Below are positions 34,341 to 43,864 of a stretch of DNA of 53,006 nucleotides, piece by piece. The position numbers and the translations under genes were made by a program. The notes below the pieces were generated by a model. That model did no database searches. It was not told the DNA's origin and saw only the letters and a list, made by a program, of their open reading frames with translations. Source of the stretch: Candidatus Gastranaerophilales bacterium (GTDB lineage: Bacteria; Cyanobacteriota; Vampirovibrionia; Gastranaerophilales; Gastranaerophilaceae); assembly GCA_944327225.1 (NCBI GenBank), contig CALVGZ010000016.1, positions 1 to 53,006 on the forward strand, read 5' to 3'. Within the stretch, counting starts at the first letter, position 1; each line of letters opens with the position of its first letter.

Positions 34341-35828
34341 TTATTTTCCGGTTTGCCTCATTGTAGGAAATGCAATAACATCTCGGATTGAAGGTGAATT
34401 AGTTAAAAGCATAACTAATCTATCTATTCCCATACCCATACCGCCTGTTGGGGGCATTCCGTATTCAAGTGCATTAATAAAATCTTCATCAATTTCCATT
34501 GCTTCTTCGTCTCCGTTTGCTTTAGCTAATGCTTGAGCCTCAAATCGTTTGCGTTGATCAATAGGATCAGATAACTCAGAAAATGCGTTGGCTATTTCCC
34601 ATCCGTTTACTCTTGTTTCAAAACGTTCCGTTAATCGGTCATTGTCTCTGTGAACTTTTGCCAGTGGCGAAATTTCTCGGGGATAGTCGATTATATGGAC
34701 GGGTTGAATTAAATTAGGTTCAATTTTTTCTTCAAAAACAGCTTCTACAATTTGACCCCAATTTGCATTTTCATCAGGATATACTCCTATGCTTTTAGCT
34801 AATTCCAACGCTTCTTTTGCGGTGTATACCTGTAAAAAGTCTATTCCGGTTGCATCTTTTATGGAACCCAGCATAGTTTTTCTGTCCCATGGCGGAGTTA
34901 AATCTATTTCGTGTTCTCCGTATTGAATTTTTGTTGTACCTAAAACTTCTTGAGCTACGTAAGCTACCATATTTTCAGTCAGCGTCATCATATCATTATA
35001 ATCAGCATAAGCTTGATATAATTCAATCATAGTGAATTCGGGATTGTGACGTGTGTCAATGCCTTCATTTCTGAAACATTTTCCGATTTCAAAAACGCGT
35101 TCCGAAACCCCGCCTACTATAAGTCTTTTTAGATATAATTCAAGAGCAATTCTTAAAGTTAAGTCCATTTCAAGAGCGTTATGATGTGTAAAAAACGGAC
35201 GAGCGTTAGCACCTGATGCTGTTGTTTGCAAGGTTGGGGTTTCAACTTCCATAAAACCGTCTTTTGCTAGAAATTCTCTGATTTTTTGTATTATTAGGCT
35301 TCTTTTTTTGAAAGTATCTCTAACTTCAGGGTTTGCAATCATATCTAAATATCTTTGACGGTATCTTATTTCCACATCGGATAAGCCATGGAATTTTTCG
35401 GGCAGTGGAAGCAATGATTTTGATAAAAGCTTTAAATCCGTAGTTTTAATTGAAAGCTCGCCTCTCGGTGTTCTTCTTATTGTTCCTTTGAAACCGACAA
35501 TATCTCCCATATCAATTAGTTTCAATAATTTAATTTTTTCTTCCGGTAAATTTTGTTTGTGAGAAAAAATTTGGATTTTTCCTGTTGAATCCATCAAATC
35601 AATAAACATGCCGGAATTTCTAATTGCCATAACCCTTCCTGCTACGGAGTAAACGTCTTCTGTTTCTACGCCTGCTTCCAGATCTTTATATTTTTCTTGC
35701 AGCGTTCTAGCATTGGCTGTTTTATCAAAAGTGTACGGATATGGATTTATGCCCATATCGATTAAATCGGTTAATTTTTGAATTCTGCCTTCTCTTATGC
35801 TTTGAGATGAGCTTGTATTTGATTCCAT
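34341..35828 (-). CDS. lysS: Lysyl-tRNA synthetase, class II
   Basis: LysS charges tRNA-Lys. The 495-residue protein has the N-terminal OB fold (VAGRVMAIRNSGMFIDL), motif 2 (FRNEGIDTRHNPEFTMIE) and motif 3 (GMGMGIDRLVMLLT). The length is standard. AAAGGAGAAA lies before the ATG. It sits 19 nt downstream of the phosphohexomutase gene. Confidence 0.97.
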   Translation of the reverse strand: MESNTSSSQSIREGRIQKLTDLIDMGINPYPYTFDKTANARTLQEKYKDLEAGVETEDVYSVAGRVMAIRNSGMFIDLMDSTGKIQIFSHKQNLPEEKIKLLKLIDMGDIVGFKGTIRRTPRGELSIKTTDLKLLSKSLLPLPEKFHGLSDVEIRYRQRYLDMIANPEVRDTFKKRSLIIQKIREFLAKDGFMEVETPTLQTTASGANARPFFTHHNALEMDLTLRIALELYLKRLIVGGVSERVFEIGKCFRNEGIDTRHNPEFTMIELYQAYADYNDMMTLTENMVAYVAQEVLGTTKIQYGEHEIDLTPPWDRKTMLGSIKDATGIDFLQVYTAKEALELAKSIGVYPDENANWGQIVEAVFEEKIEPNLIQPVHIIDYPREISPLAKVHRDNDRLTERFETRVNGWEIANAFSELSDPIDQRKRFEAQALAKANGDEEAMEIDEDFINALEYGMPPTGGMGMGIDRLVMLLTNSPSIRDVIAFPTMRQTGK

Positions 35829-35847
35829 TTATATTTTCTCCTTTAAA

Positions 35848-38061
35848 TTAAAATTTATATTCAGGCATGTTGAATTTGCGTTTGTCTTCATCTTTAATTG
35901 AATATTTTTCATAGACTTCAAAAGATTTTTCTTTAGAATTTTTGACATATTCTTCGCTTAGGTATTTTTTGTAAGTTTCATTTAATGCCCCGTCGTAATT
36001 TCCTAATCTGTCAGCCCACTTATTTAAAAGCTCTTTATTGGAACCTCCTGCATAGGCTTTTGTTTTGGCATCAGTTCCTGATGGTCTTATTTCAACAAAC
36101 TTATCTTCGAAATCAAGGTACGTTCCATCGCCGACAAAAACGATATCTTTTAATTGTGAAAAATCAAAATTCAAGAATGTTGAAGATAAAATTTCTTTGA
36201 CATTTTCAATTGTAATTTTATTTTCCAATTTTGCTATTGCCAAAGCAAGGTAAAATAAATCGTTTTTGGTTCTTTGTTTTTCACCTTGTTTTTTTGCTTC
36301 TTTTAATTTATTGATATCGGGTTCGGATTCGTTATAATAAGCAATATCCGCTCTGACATCAAATCTTGAAATTATATTATTCTCGTCATATATTTTTTGT
36401 AAGTGTTTAACCAAAGGTAAATTAATTGAAGCTATTAAAGCACTTGCAATAATTATTGCTTCCGTTGCGGATTTTTCACGCATTGCAAGTGCAGTTCTGC
36501 CATTCAAAGATTTAACGGGTTCAATAGCTCCAATTATCATTCCACCGGATTCTTCGCCACCAAATATCATCCTTGGATTTTTACCCAAAGAAATTTCATT
36601 ATTAAAAATATCCGTTATTTTAATATTTTCAATATTTTTTTCATACTGAGCTTCAATTTTTCTTATTGCTCCGGCAATTTCTTTAAACCCGACAGGAGTG
36701 TTTATGATTTTAATTTTATTGGCTTTTGCCCATTCATCCCAAGCTTTTGAGCTTGCACTGGTTTTTATTATAAAATAGTCAGTGTTTTTATCTTTTTCAA
36801 GTGATTTATTCCAAAAATCCATAATCATTAAAAATGCTTGATTAGCACTAAATATACACAGAAGGCGATTATTATCAAGTTCTACAAAATCAACACCGGC
36901 TTTTTTTATGTCTTCAATAATATCAGACGGAACTATTTGAACAATATTTAATCTGTCATGATCGGGATCTGTTATTAAAACAACGGTACCCATCGGATAA
37001 TTTTTTAGTTTGTCTCCGTAGTTTAAAGATTTAACAACAGGAAAATATTCTTTATTGTTTTCGTCTTTTCCGACAACGGTAACATCTAATGACCAGTCAT
37101 AGAAAATATCATTACCGTTTTTATCTTTTTTAACATCTTTTCCAATTCCATGGAAAAAGGGGTCTTCTTCTTTGTTAAACCAGTCGAATTTATCTTCTAT
37201 ATTTAATTGTTTTAAGATTTTAGATAAAGTTTTATAAGCACATCCGCCAACCGAATCTATAACAATTTTTTTATCAAAGCTTTGAATTGTTTGAATATTT
37301 TTTTTGTTTGCGACTCCGCTTCTTAGGTATTCAGTATATAACTCAAGTCCGTTGTTTAATTTTTCCATAGCTTTTTCATCAATTAAAGAATCGTTGCAAG
37401 ATGAAAATTCAATTTCAAAAAATCCTTTTTCTTCAACAGTATTTAAAATTTCTTCAATTTTGTTAACAAATTCCATACTTTCATCGGGTAAAAATTGCGA
37501 ACCTTGATTGTTTAAATCTTTGGTTGCATTTTTAACTGAAATTCCATGGGAACTTGTAATATATTCAGCTCCCACCAAATCTAATTTAAAAGCTAGAAAA
37601 GAAGCAAGCCAGATAGGAATTGTTTCACGATTGACCGGAGTTAATGTTCTAATACCTAGTGATGCTTGAATTCTTGCTATAATATCAAGATATATTTTTG
37701 AATTATATCTTACTTCGCAGCCAACAAGTTTAACAAGTTTGTTGTTTGGATATTTATCTTTCAAAACCAGTGCTTTAGCTAATGTTGCCAAAGTAATTCC
37801 TATTGTATTAATTGGAAATCTTGTGTCGTGAGGGTATAAAATATTTTGAGGTCCTCTAATTCCGGCGGTTGAAACCATTGCTTCTTTTTTGTACGCTTCA
37901 AACCAACTTTTTAAATTTAAATTCTCAACTAAAGATTTGGTTAGTTTAAATGTAAATTTATTTTTATCGTGGTAGTTAAAAATCTTATCTTCTTTAATTG
38001 CTTCGGGAGTGTTTTTTTCAACACTATCTTTAAGTAACTTCTCTAAATCGTTGTTTAACAT
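35848..38061 (-). CDS. Divergent, enlarged alpha-D-phosphohexomutase
   Basis: The four family motifs can be found but three are altered. The phosphoserine loop is ITSSHGIS instead of TASHNP, the metal loop is DPDHDR, the sugar loop GGEESGG is canonical, and the phosphate loop is RPSGTDAKTK. At 737 residues it is well above the 450-580 usual for phosphoglucomutase or phosphomannomutase, with extra sequence around the metal loop and in the C-terminal third. Interconversion of hexose 1- and 6-phosphates is likely; the exact sugar is unclear. AGAGAG precedes the start. It is first in the operon with lysS and the glycosyltransferase. Confidence 0.82.
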   Translation of the reverse strand: MLNNDLEKLLKDSVEKNTPEAIKEDKIFNYHDKNKFTFKLTKSLVENLNLKSWFEAYKKEAMVSTAGIRGPQNILYPHDTRFPINTIGITLATLAKALVLKDKYPNNKLVKLVGCEVRYNSKIYLDIIARIQASLGIRTLTPVNRETIPIWLASFLAFKLDLVGAEYITSSHGISVKNATKDLNNQGSQFLPDESMEFVNKIEEILNTVEEKGFFEIEFSSCNDSLIDEKAMEKLNNGLELYTEYLRSGVANKKNIQTIQSFDKKIVIDSVGGCAYKTLSKILKQLNIEDKFDWFNKEEDPFFHGIGKDVKKDKNGNDIFYDWSLDVTVVGKDENNKEYFPVVKSLNYGDKLKNYPMGTVVLITDPDHDRLNIVQIVPSDIIEDIKKAGVDFVELDNNRLLCIFSANQAFLMIMDFWNKSLEKDKNTDYFIIKTSASSKAWDEWAKANKIKIINTPVGFKEIAGAIRKIEAQYEKNIENIKITDIFNNEISLGKNPRMIFGGEESGGMIIGAIEPVKSLNGRTALAMREKSATEAIIIASALIASINLPLVKHLQKIYDENNIISRFDVRADIAYYNESEPDINKLKEAKKQGEKQRTKNDLFYLALAIAKLENKITIENVKEILSSTFLNFDFSQLKDIVFVGDGTYLDFEDKFVEIRPSGTDAKTKAYAGGSNKELLNKWADRLGNYDGALNETYKKYLSEEYVKNSKEKSFEVYEKYSIKDEDKRKFNMPEYKF

Positions 38062-38114
38062 ATTTCTACTCTCTTAATTATTGCTAACAACAATACTAAC
38101 ATAAACAAACAGTT

Positions 38115-40496
38115 TTATACATTTTTAGTATTTTCCTGTTTTTCTTTTTTAATATCTATATGAGCTTTTTCCGTTAATGTTTTTTTACCGGTAATCTTTT
38201 TAAAGAATCTTGACCAAGCACCGATTAAACCTTTTTTGGATGTTTGTTTTTCTTCCCATTTGATTATTTCTTCTCTCGACTTCATTTTTCTTACTGGTTG
38301 GCAGATTGATTTTCTGACCAAAAATTCGTTTGTCATTTCAGTTGCTCCGGCTATTATGGTTGCTTGAATCAGGCTGTTGTTCAGTGCTTTGTTAAATACT
38401 GAATTAAAGATGTTCATTAAAGTGCCGTTTACTACAAAATTTGATAATTTATGTGCTATTCTTTCATTTCTTTCTTCTTGTGCTTCATGAATATTCTTGC
38501 CTTCGGATTCAATTAAAACTTTATTATAATAGTCATTAACAAAAAAGTATGAACTTATCATAGTAACAAATGCTCTTGAATAATTGGCGATTTTGCTTGT
38601 TTCAGAGCCGCTGCTAAAAGCTCGTGCATTTTTCTCCATCATTTTGGCACATTCATTTGTGTCTTTATATTTAGAAACCAATTTATGAAGTCCGTCTAAA
38701 TCAATTTTTGATTTTTGATTGTTGAGTTTATTCATGGCATCAAAATATAAACTATTATTTTTGAAATTTATTTTCTCTATACAATTTTTAATTAAGGCTC
38801 CTGGAGCACTTAAAACAAGCCATGCCGTATCAAATATCTTTTTAAAACCGCTAACTACACCGGAAATGAGCCTTCTATCTTCAATTCTTTGCATTTTTTC
38901 AGGACTGTCTGTAATAGCCTTTTCATATTTTCTTAACAGTTCATTTATTTTTTGACCTTCTTCGGTATTTTTTATGCTGTTTATTGCTGTTGATAAGTCA
39001 TTTTTATCATACGTGATTTTTTTCTTTGTTATATTTTTTAAAATTTTACCTATATTTTTTATACAATCTTTTAGTAAAGTAAAGGTTGGATTTTCGGGGT
39101 GTTTTTTCGGATTTAGGTTTTCTATATTTAAAAGTTTTTGGGCAGTATCGCTATCCAGCTCGCTTGTTCTACCGTTAACAAAAGACGTAAGCTTATCTTG
39201 ATTATCTGTAATAAATTTTGTTATTGCTTTATTTTTGTTGAAATTGCCTCTTAAAAAATAATTCAGCAGGTATATTAAACTGGCTGAACCAAAAGCAATA
39301 CCTGCAATTTTTGTAATACTATTGCTTTTTTTGTTGTTTGATTTTGTTTTGTTGTGTATAAGTTTTGCATCTTTTTCGCAAGAATTTGATATCATATTTA
39401 AAGGAGAAATTTTGCCGTCTGTTCCAATGAAAGGTGCATAGGTTTTGTTATTCAGTTCAAGTTTATTTTTAAAAGGAATATTTTTCTTTGAATTTTCATT
39501 ATTGTTGTTTTGAGATTCGTTTGATAATTTCTCTTTTTTATACTTTGCAATTTTTTTAGCTTTTTTGGGTGTTAAAGGCACTAATGAAACTTTGTTTATT
39601 AACCTTGAAATAATTTCTGCAATTAAAGAACTGCCGACGATAGTCCCTACTGTCCAAACCAAACTGTTTTTTGTGTATTTATTTAATGCACCCAATGTAA
39701 AGAAAGTCATGGCTGCACTTATTGCAGTTCTTGTCATTTCTTGTCTAAAACGGGATTTTTTTGCACGTTTTGCATCTTTTTTATTGTCTTTTTGCAACAT
39801 AGAGATATTATAAAAATCTCTCGCACCGTATACTGCACTGACAGTTGATGTGATGAGTCTGTTTAAAGTTCTTTCATCTCTTGAATTATAATTTTTTACT
39901 GTTTTTGATAAGTTATTGGCAGCTTTATTTGAAAATAATGCTTTGCATTTGTCTATATCAAAAACCGCTCCTTTTTCTGCATCCGGAACTAAACATGTCT
40001 TATCCGCAAATGCTTCCAGTATATTACTTATAATTTCTTTGCTTTTTTCGGCTTCAATTACTTGTGTTCTTTTTGCAAGAACTTTTTTACTTAGCATACT
40101 ATCTGCAAAATTTGATAAAAACGGAATTTTTTTTGCACATTTTAGTATGGAATTAGTCAAATCAAGAGGTAAGTCAACAAAAGGATATTTTAAAGTTTTA
40201 AAAATATCAACAATTATGCTGGAATCTTTAATTGTATATTCTTGCAGAGAATCAATATTTATGTTTAATTTTTGAAATTTACCTTTTAAAAAATTATCAC
40301 CAAGAATGCTGTCTACTTTTTCAGTTATTTCACCAATGTTGGTGTATACAACGTCGCCGCCTTTTTTAATTAATTTTTCAAACGAGCCTTTAAAATTAAC
40401 GGGTTTGAAGTTATGAGGATATTTGTTTTTCAATATCGGCTTTTTGGCAATATTGTCTAAATAGTACCGTATGTTGTTGTCTGGTGCTAATTTCAT
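38115..40496 (-). CDS. Large protein of unknown function with hydrophobic segments, 793 aa
   Basis: I do not recognise this protein. It starts with a basic leader ending in KPVNFKGSFE (about 31-40) and is rich in lysine, asparagine and serine. Possible membrane segments lie near 255-300 (AAMTFFTLGALN, TVGTIVGSSLIAEIIS), about 395-412 (ITKIAGIAFGSASLIYLLNY), and in the last quarter (AFVTMISSYFF, LIQATIIAGATEM). The two halves carry similar helix pairs, which may mark an internal duplication. No catalytic motif stands out. It is a single gene 53 bp upstream of the phosphohexomutase and divergent from the sensor kinase. Confidence 0.6.
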   Translation of the reverse strand: MKLAPDNNIRYYLDNIAKKPILKNKYPHNFKPVNFKGSFEKLIKKGGDVVYTNIGEITEKVDSILGDNFLKGKFQKLNINIDSLQEYTIKDSSIIVDIFKTLKYPFVDLPLDLTNSILKCAKKIPFLSNFADSMLSKKVLAKRTQVIEAEKSKEIISNILEAFADKTCLVPDAEKGAVFDIDKCKALFSNKAANNLSKTVKNYNSRDERTLNRLITSTVSAVYGARDFYNISMLQKDNKKDAKRAKKSRFRQEMTRTAISAAMTFFTLGALNKYTKNSLVWTVGTIVGSSLIAEIISRLINKVSLVPLTPKKAKKIAKYKKEKLSNESQNNNNENSKKNIPFKNKLELNNKTYAPFIGTDGKISPLNMISNSCEKDAKLIHNKTKSNNKKSNSITKIAGIAFGSASLIYLLNYFLRGNFNKNKAITKFITDNQDKLTSFVNGRTSELDSDTAQKLLNIENLNPKKHPENPTFTLLKDCIKNIGKILKNITKKKITYDKNDLSTAINSIKNTEEGQKINELLRKYEKAITDSPEKMQRIEDRRLISGVVSGFKKIFDTAWLVLSAPGALIKNCIEKINFKNNSLYFDAMNKLNNQKSKIDLDGLHKLVSKYKDTNECAKMMEKNARAFSSGSETSKIANYSRAFVTMISSYFFVNDYYNKVLIESEGKNIHEAQEERNERIAHKLSNFVVNGTLMNIFNSVFNKALNNSLIQATIIAGATEMTNEFLVRKSICQPVRKMKSREEIIKWEEKQTSKKGLIGAWSRFFKKITGKKTLTEKAHIDIKKEKQENTKNV

Positions 40497-40636
40497 TTCT
40501 TGTAAGATTTATTTTCTTTCTTATTTCACATTAACATAAGCAAAAATACTAATATACTTTTTTATGTAAAATTTTAAGTTTTTTATATTTTTGTTAATAA
40601 TTTGTATTACGAATAAAAATAAATTATCCTTTTATT

Positions 40637-42178
40637 ATGGATAAAACGGGCAAAATTTTAATAGTTGACGATGAATCCATGGTCACCAAAACCCTTAGTA
40701 TGCTCTTGGGATTGGAAGGTTTTAGTAATGTTATAACTTTTAATAATCCGAAAGAAGCACTAAAATATTTGGAAGAATATGAAGTTGATTTGATTATCAG
40801 CGATTTTATTATGCCCGAGATGAACGGAATTGATTTTCTTGAGATTGCAAAAAAATATCAAAATAAAGTTTCAATGATTTTATTGACGGGATATGCGGAT
40901 AAAGAGAATGCAATTAAAGCAATAAATGCTATTGGAATTTTTAAATATATTGAAAAACCATGGGATAATAAACAGCTTATAATAAATGTAAAAAATGCTC
41001 TTGTTCAAACAAAGTTGAAAAAAGAATTGGATAAAAAGATAACTGAGCTTGAGATTGCAAATAAAAAACTTGAAGAATATTCAAAAAATCTTGAAGAAAT
41101 AGTGGAAAAAAGAACACAGGAGTTGTCTGACGCCAATTCAAAATTAAATGCTATTATTACAAGTTGTGCAGATGGAATTGTTACTTTTGATTTGAATTCA
41201 AAAATTATGGATTTAAATAATGCTGCGATAAATCTTTTTGGTCAAGATAAGAAAGAAATAATTTCAAAAAATTTTTTTGATTTAATTGTTAATGAAAAAT
41301 TTTTAAAAGCTAATTTAAATAACAAAGAAAATATTTTTTTAAGAAATTATTATTTGATTAATTATAGAAAAGATATTAAAATTCCCGTTGAAATAAGTAT
41401 TGCACCTGTTTTTAATCAAAAGAATAATTTTTATGTAGCAGTTATCAGAGACGTAACTTATCAAAAAGAAAATGAGCGATTGAGAGACGATTTTATAGCA
41501 ACTTTAACGCATGATTTAAGGACTCCTTTGCTGGCAACAATTTCAGGTTTGGATTTTGTTTTGGATAAATCGTTGGGCGAAATTACAGACAAGCAATTTG
41601 GTTTGTTTTCTGCTATGAAGAAAAGCTCGGAAGATATGTTGGGGCTTGTTAATACACTTCTTGAAGTATATAGATATGAAGCGGGAAAAACTTATTTATG
41701 TAAAACAAAATTTGATATTTTAAAACTTGTTGAAGAGTGTAAATCCGAATTGTTACCATTGGCAAAAAAAGCTAAAATGAAGATAGAAATTGAACAAAAC
41801 AGCAATGAATTATTTGTAAATGCAGATAAAAACGAATTAAGGAGAGTATTAATTAATTTAGCGGGAAATGCCATAAAACATTCACAAAACGGTACTAAAG
41901 TTATTATAAATCTTGAAAAACAGGAAAAAGATTTAAAAGTTGATGTGATTGATGACGGTATTGGTCTTGAAAAAAAAGATTGTGAAAAATTATTTAGTCG
42001 ATTTTCCCAAGGAACAAATCAAAAGCGTTCCAGCTCAACCGGTCTTGGATTATATTTGTCAAGACAGATTGTTGAGGCCCATGACGGTAAAATATATGTA
42101 GAATCGGAATTAAATAAGGGGTCAAAATTTACATTTGAACTAAAAAACTCAATTAATGATTGTAAGGTAATTTTATGA
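40637..42178 (+). CDS. Hybrid sensor: receiver-PAS-histidine kinase
   Basis: An N-terminal receiver domain (1-120) has D56 as phosphoacceptor and K107 in IEKPW. A coiled coil (about 125-170) leads to a PAS domain (170-275). Then come HisKA with H292 in ATLTHDLRTP and an HATPase domain with NLAGNAIKHS, DDGIGLEKKD and TGLGLYLS. There are no membrane helices, so it senses from the cytoplasm. The receiver-first order suggests that it takes signal from another kinase. It overlaps the response regulator gene by 4 nt. Confidence 0.94.
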   Translation: MDKTGKILIVDDESMVTKTLSMLLGLEGFSNVITFNNPKEALKYLEEYEVDLIISDFIMPEMNGIDFLEIAKKYQNKVSMILLTGYADKENAIKAINAIGIFKYIEKPWDNKQLIINVKNALVQTKLKKELDKKITELEIANKKLEEYSKNLEEIVEKRTQELSDANSKLNAIITSCADGIVTFDLNSKIMDLNNAAINLFGQDKKEIISKNFFDLIVNEKFLKANLNNKENIFLRNYYLINYRKDIKIPVEISIAPVFNQKNNFYVAVIRDVTYQKENERLRDDFIATLTHDLRTPLLATISGLDFVLDKSLGEITDKQFGLFSAMKKSSEDMLGLVNTLLEVYRYEAGKTYLCKTKFDILKLVEECKSELLPLAKKAKMKIEIEQNSNELFVNADKNELRRVLINLAGNAIKHSQNGTKVIINLEKQEKDLKVDVIDDGIGLEKKDCEKLFSRFSQGTNQKRSSSTGLGLYLSRQIVEAHDGKIYVESELNKGSKFTFELKNSINDCKVIL

Positions 42179-42858
42179 AAAAAGAAAAAAAAGAAATAAC
42201 AATATTGCTTGTTGAAGACCATGAATTCACCAGAATGGGACTTTCCATGAAAATTGAAAACACTCCGCATTTTAAACTTTTAGCTGAAGCAGTCGATGGC
42301 TGTGAAGCTGTTAATATGGCACAAAAATATAATCCCGATGTTATTTTAATGGATATAGGGCTTCCTAAAATGGATGGAATAACAGCAACTAAAAAAATAA
42401 AAGAAGAATTAAAACTGGATAGTGCAATTTTGATGTTTACTTCAAGAGATAGCAAAGAGGACATATTTGCGGCTTTTAAAGCAGGTGCTGATGGATATAT
42501 TATGAAGGATTCAAGTTCTCAAAATTTGATAAATGCGATTGATACCGTATCCGAGCATGCTGCTTGGATTGATTCACAGATTGCAAGAGTGGTTTTATCA
42601 AATATTCAAAATGAAGAAGAAAGCCAATTTCAGAATGCAAAAAATCAAAAAGAAGCAAATAAAAAGTACGGTCTAACAAAAAAAGAGTTGGAAGTTCTTT
42701 CTTTGATTGTTGATGGACTTTCAAATCAGGAAATTTCAGAAAAACTTGTTGTTTCTATCTCAACAACAAAAGCCCATGTACATAATATTTTGCAAAAATT
42801 ATATTTAACCGACAGAACAAAAGCTGCAATTGTAGCTCTAAAAGAAGGTTTGGTTTAA
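42175..42858 (+). CDS. NarL/FixJ-family response regulator
   Basis: The receiver domain has the DD-equivalent pair ED at 14-15, the phosphoacceptor D60 (LMDIGLP), a conserved threonine/serine region FTSRD and K in YIMKDSS. The C-terminal LuxR-type helix-turn-helix has LTKKELEVLSLIVDG and SNQEISEKL. Being coupled to the preceding kinase, it probably controls the downstream genes from 42864 to 46593, which follow at spacings of 5, 47 and -4 nt. Confidence 0.94.
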   Translation: MKKEKKEITILLVEDHEFTRMGLSMKIENTPHFKLLAEAVDGCEAVNMAQKYNPDVILMDIGLPKMDGITATKKIKEELKLDSAILMFTSRDSKEDIFAAFKAGADGYIMKDSSSQNLINAIDTVSEHAAWIDSQIARVVLSNIQNEEESQFQNAKNQKEANKKYGLTKKELEVLSLIVDGLSNQEISEKLVVSISTTKAHVHNILQKLYLTDRTKAAIVALKEGLV

Positions 42859-42863
42859 TTATT

Positions 42864-43817
42864 ATGAAAAAAATTTTATTATTTTTAATGATTTTTTTCT
42901 TAATAAATTCTGTTTATGCTTTTGATTTTAAAAAAATAAATCCTTTTAAGAAAAAACTACCTGAAGAAAAACCTAAAATGGTTGAAACAAGAGAAGAATG
43001 GTTGATGGAAGCGTCGGATATTCCACTAAGCGAACGAGATATACAGACACAAGAAGAACCTAAAAGCGACAAAAAGTTTTATTATCCCGAAATCAGATAT
43101 ATTTTTGATAAATACAATTATCCTCCCGGGAAAAGAGAATTAAATATAGAAGATGTTAAAAAGAACTTGTATTCTTATCCTTATGTTGTTGTAGATAGTA
43201 AATGTCAATATGTTGCATATCCAAGATATTATTTTTATCCGGAAGTTAATCAAATATCATCAGAGTTTTTTGTTGAAAAATTGGATATGTCGAAGTCAAG
43301 AAAAAAAAGAATACTTGAATATAATCACAGTCAAGAAAAAAGATATCCCGTTGTCCAAGCAGGCATGAAAGAAAGATATAAAAATCTTTTTAGCGGCTTA
43401 ACACTTGTTGATTGGAGTGCCGATGGTAAAAAAGTTTTAATAAAAGAAAAAACCGGTTCAACTTTGAACGGTATTTATAAAACTTATCTGTATGTTTATT
43501 TTATTGATGATGATATAGAAGAAAGTTATACAATTAAACTTGTGAATTTTGATAAAGTTATTAAAAATTATTATCTTGATTATGAAAATAAACAAATTAT
43601 AGAATATCGATATGATATAATGCCTCTTGGTTTTAGCTTAGAGAATGACAATATAATTATTAGTCTTTGTTATGTATATGATAATGAAGGAAAAAAATTA
43701 TTTTTGGGGGCTTGGGGGTATGATTTATCAAATGATAAAACCATGCTTATTTCAAAAACTAAAACCGATTTTCCAATCAGTACAAATGGCCTAATTCTCA
43801 GAAAAACTTTGGATTAA
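42864..43817 (+). CDS. Exported protein of unknown function, 317 aa
   Basis: A signal peptide (residues 1-19, ending VYA) precedes FDFKKINPFKKK and an acidic linker. The rest is beta-rich and full of tyrosine, with one segment (TLVDWSADGKKVLIKEK) like a beta-propeller blade. I do not recognise the family. Its place between the two-component regulator and the RND-type adaptor suggests a periplasmic accessory or target of that system. Confidence 0.65.
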   Translation: MKKILLFLMIFFLINSVYAFDFKKINPFKKKLPEEKPKMVETREEWLMEASDIPLSERDIQTQEEPKSDKKFYYPEIRYIFDKYNYPPGKRELNIEDVKKNLYSYPYVVVDSKCQYVAYPRYYFYPEVNQISSEFFVEKLDMSKSRKKRILEYNHSQEKRYPVVQAGMKERYKNLFSGLTLVDWSADGKKVLIKEKTGSTLNGIYKTYLYVYFIDDDIEESYTIKLVNFDKVIKNYYLDYENKQIIEYRYDIMPLGFSLENDNIIISLCYVYDNEGKKLFLGAWGYDLSNDKTMLISKTKTDFPISTNGLILRKTLD

Positions 43818-43864
43818 TCTTGTTTACCCTTAAAAATTTAATATATAAAAAATAAAATTTAAAA

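Noticed and set aside
34036-34536. A 166-codon plus-strand frame
   Set aside because: It is antisense to the glycosyltransferase and lysS, both clear genes, and its product looks like a low-complexity shadow.
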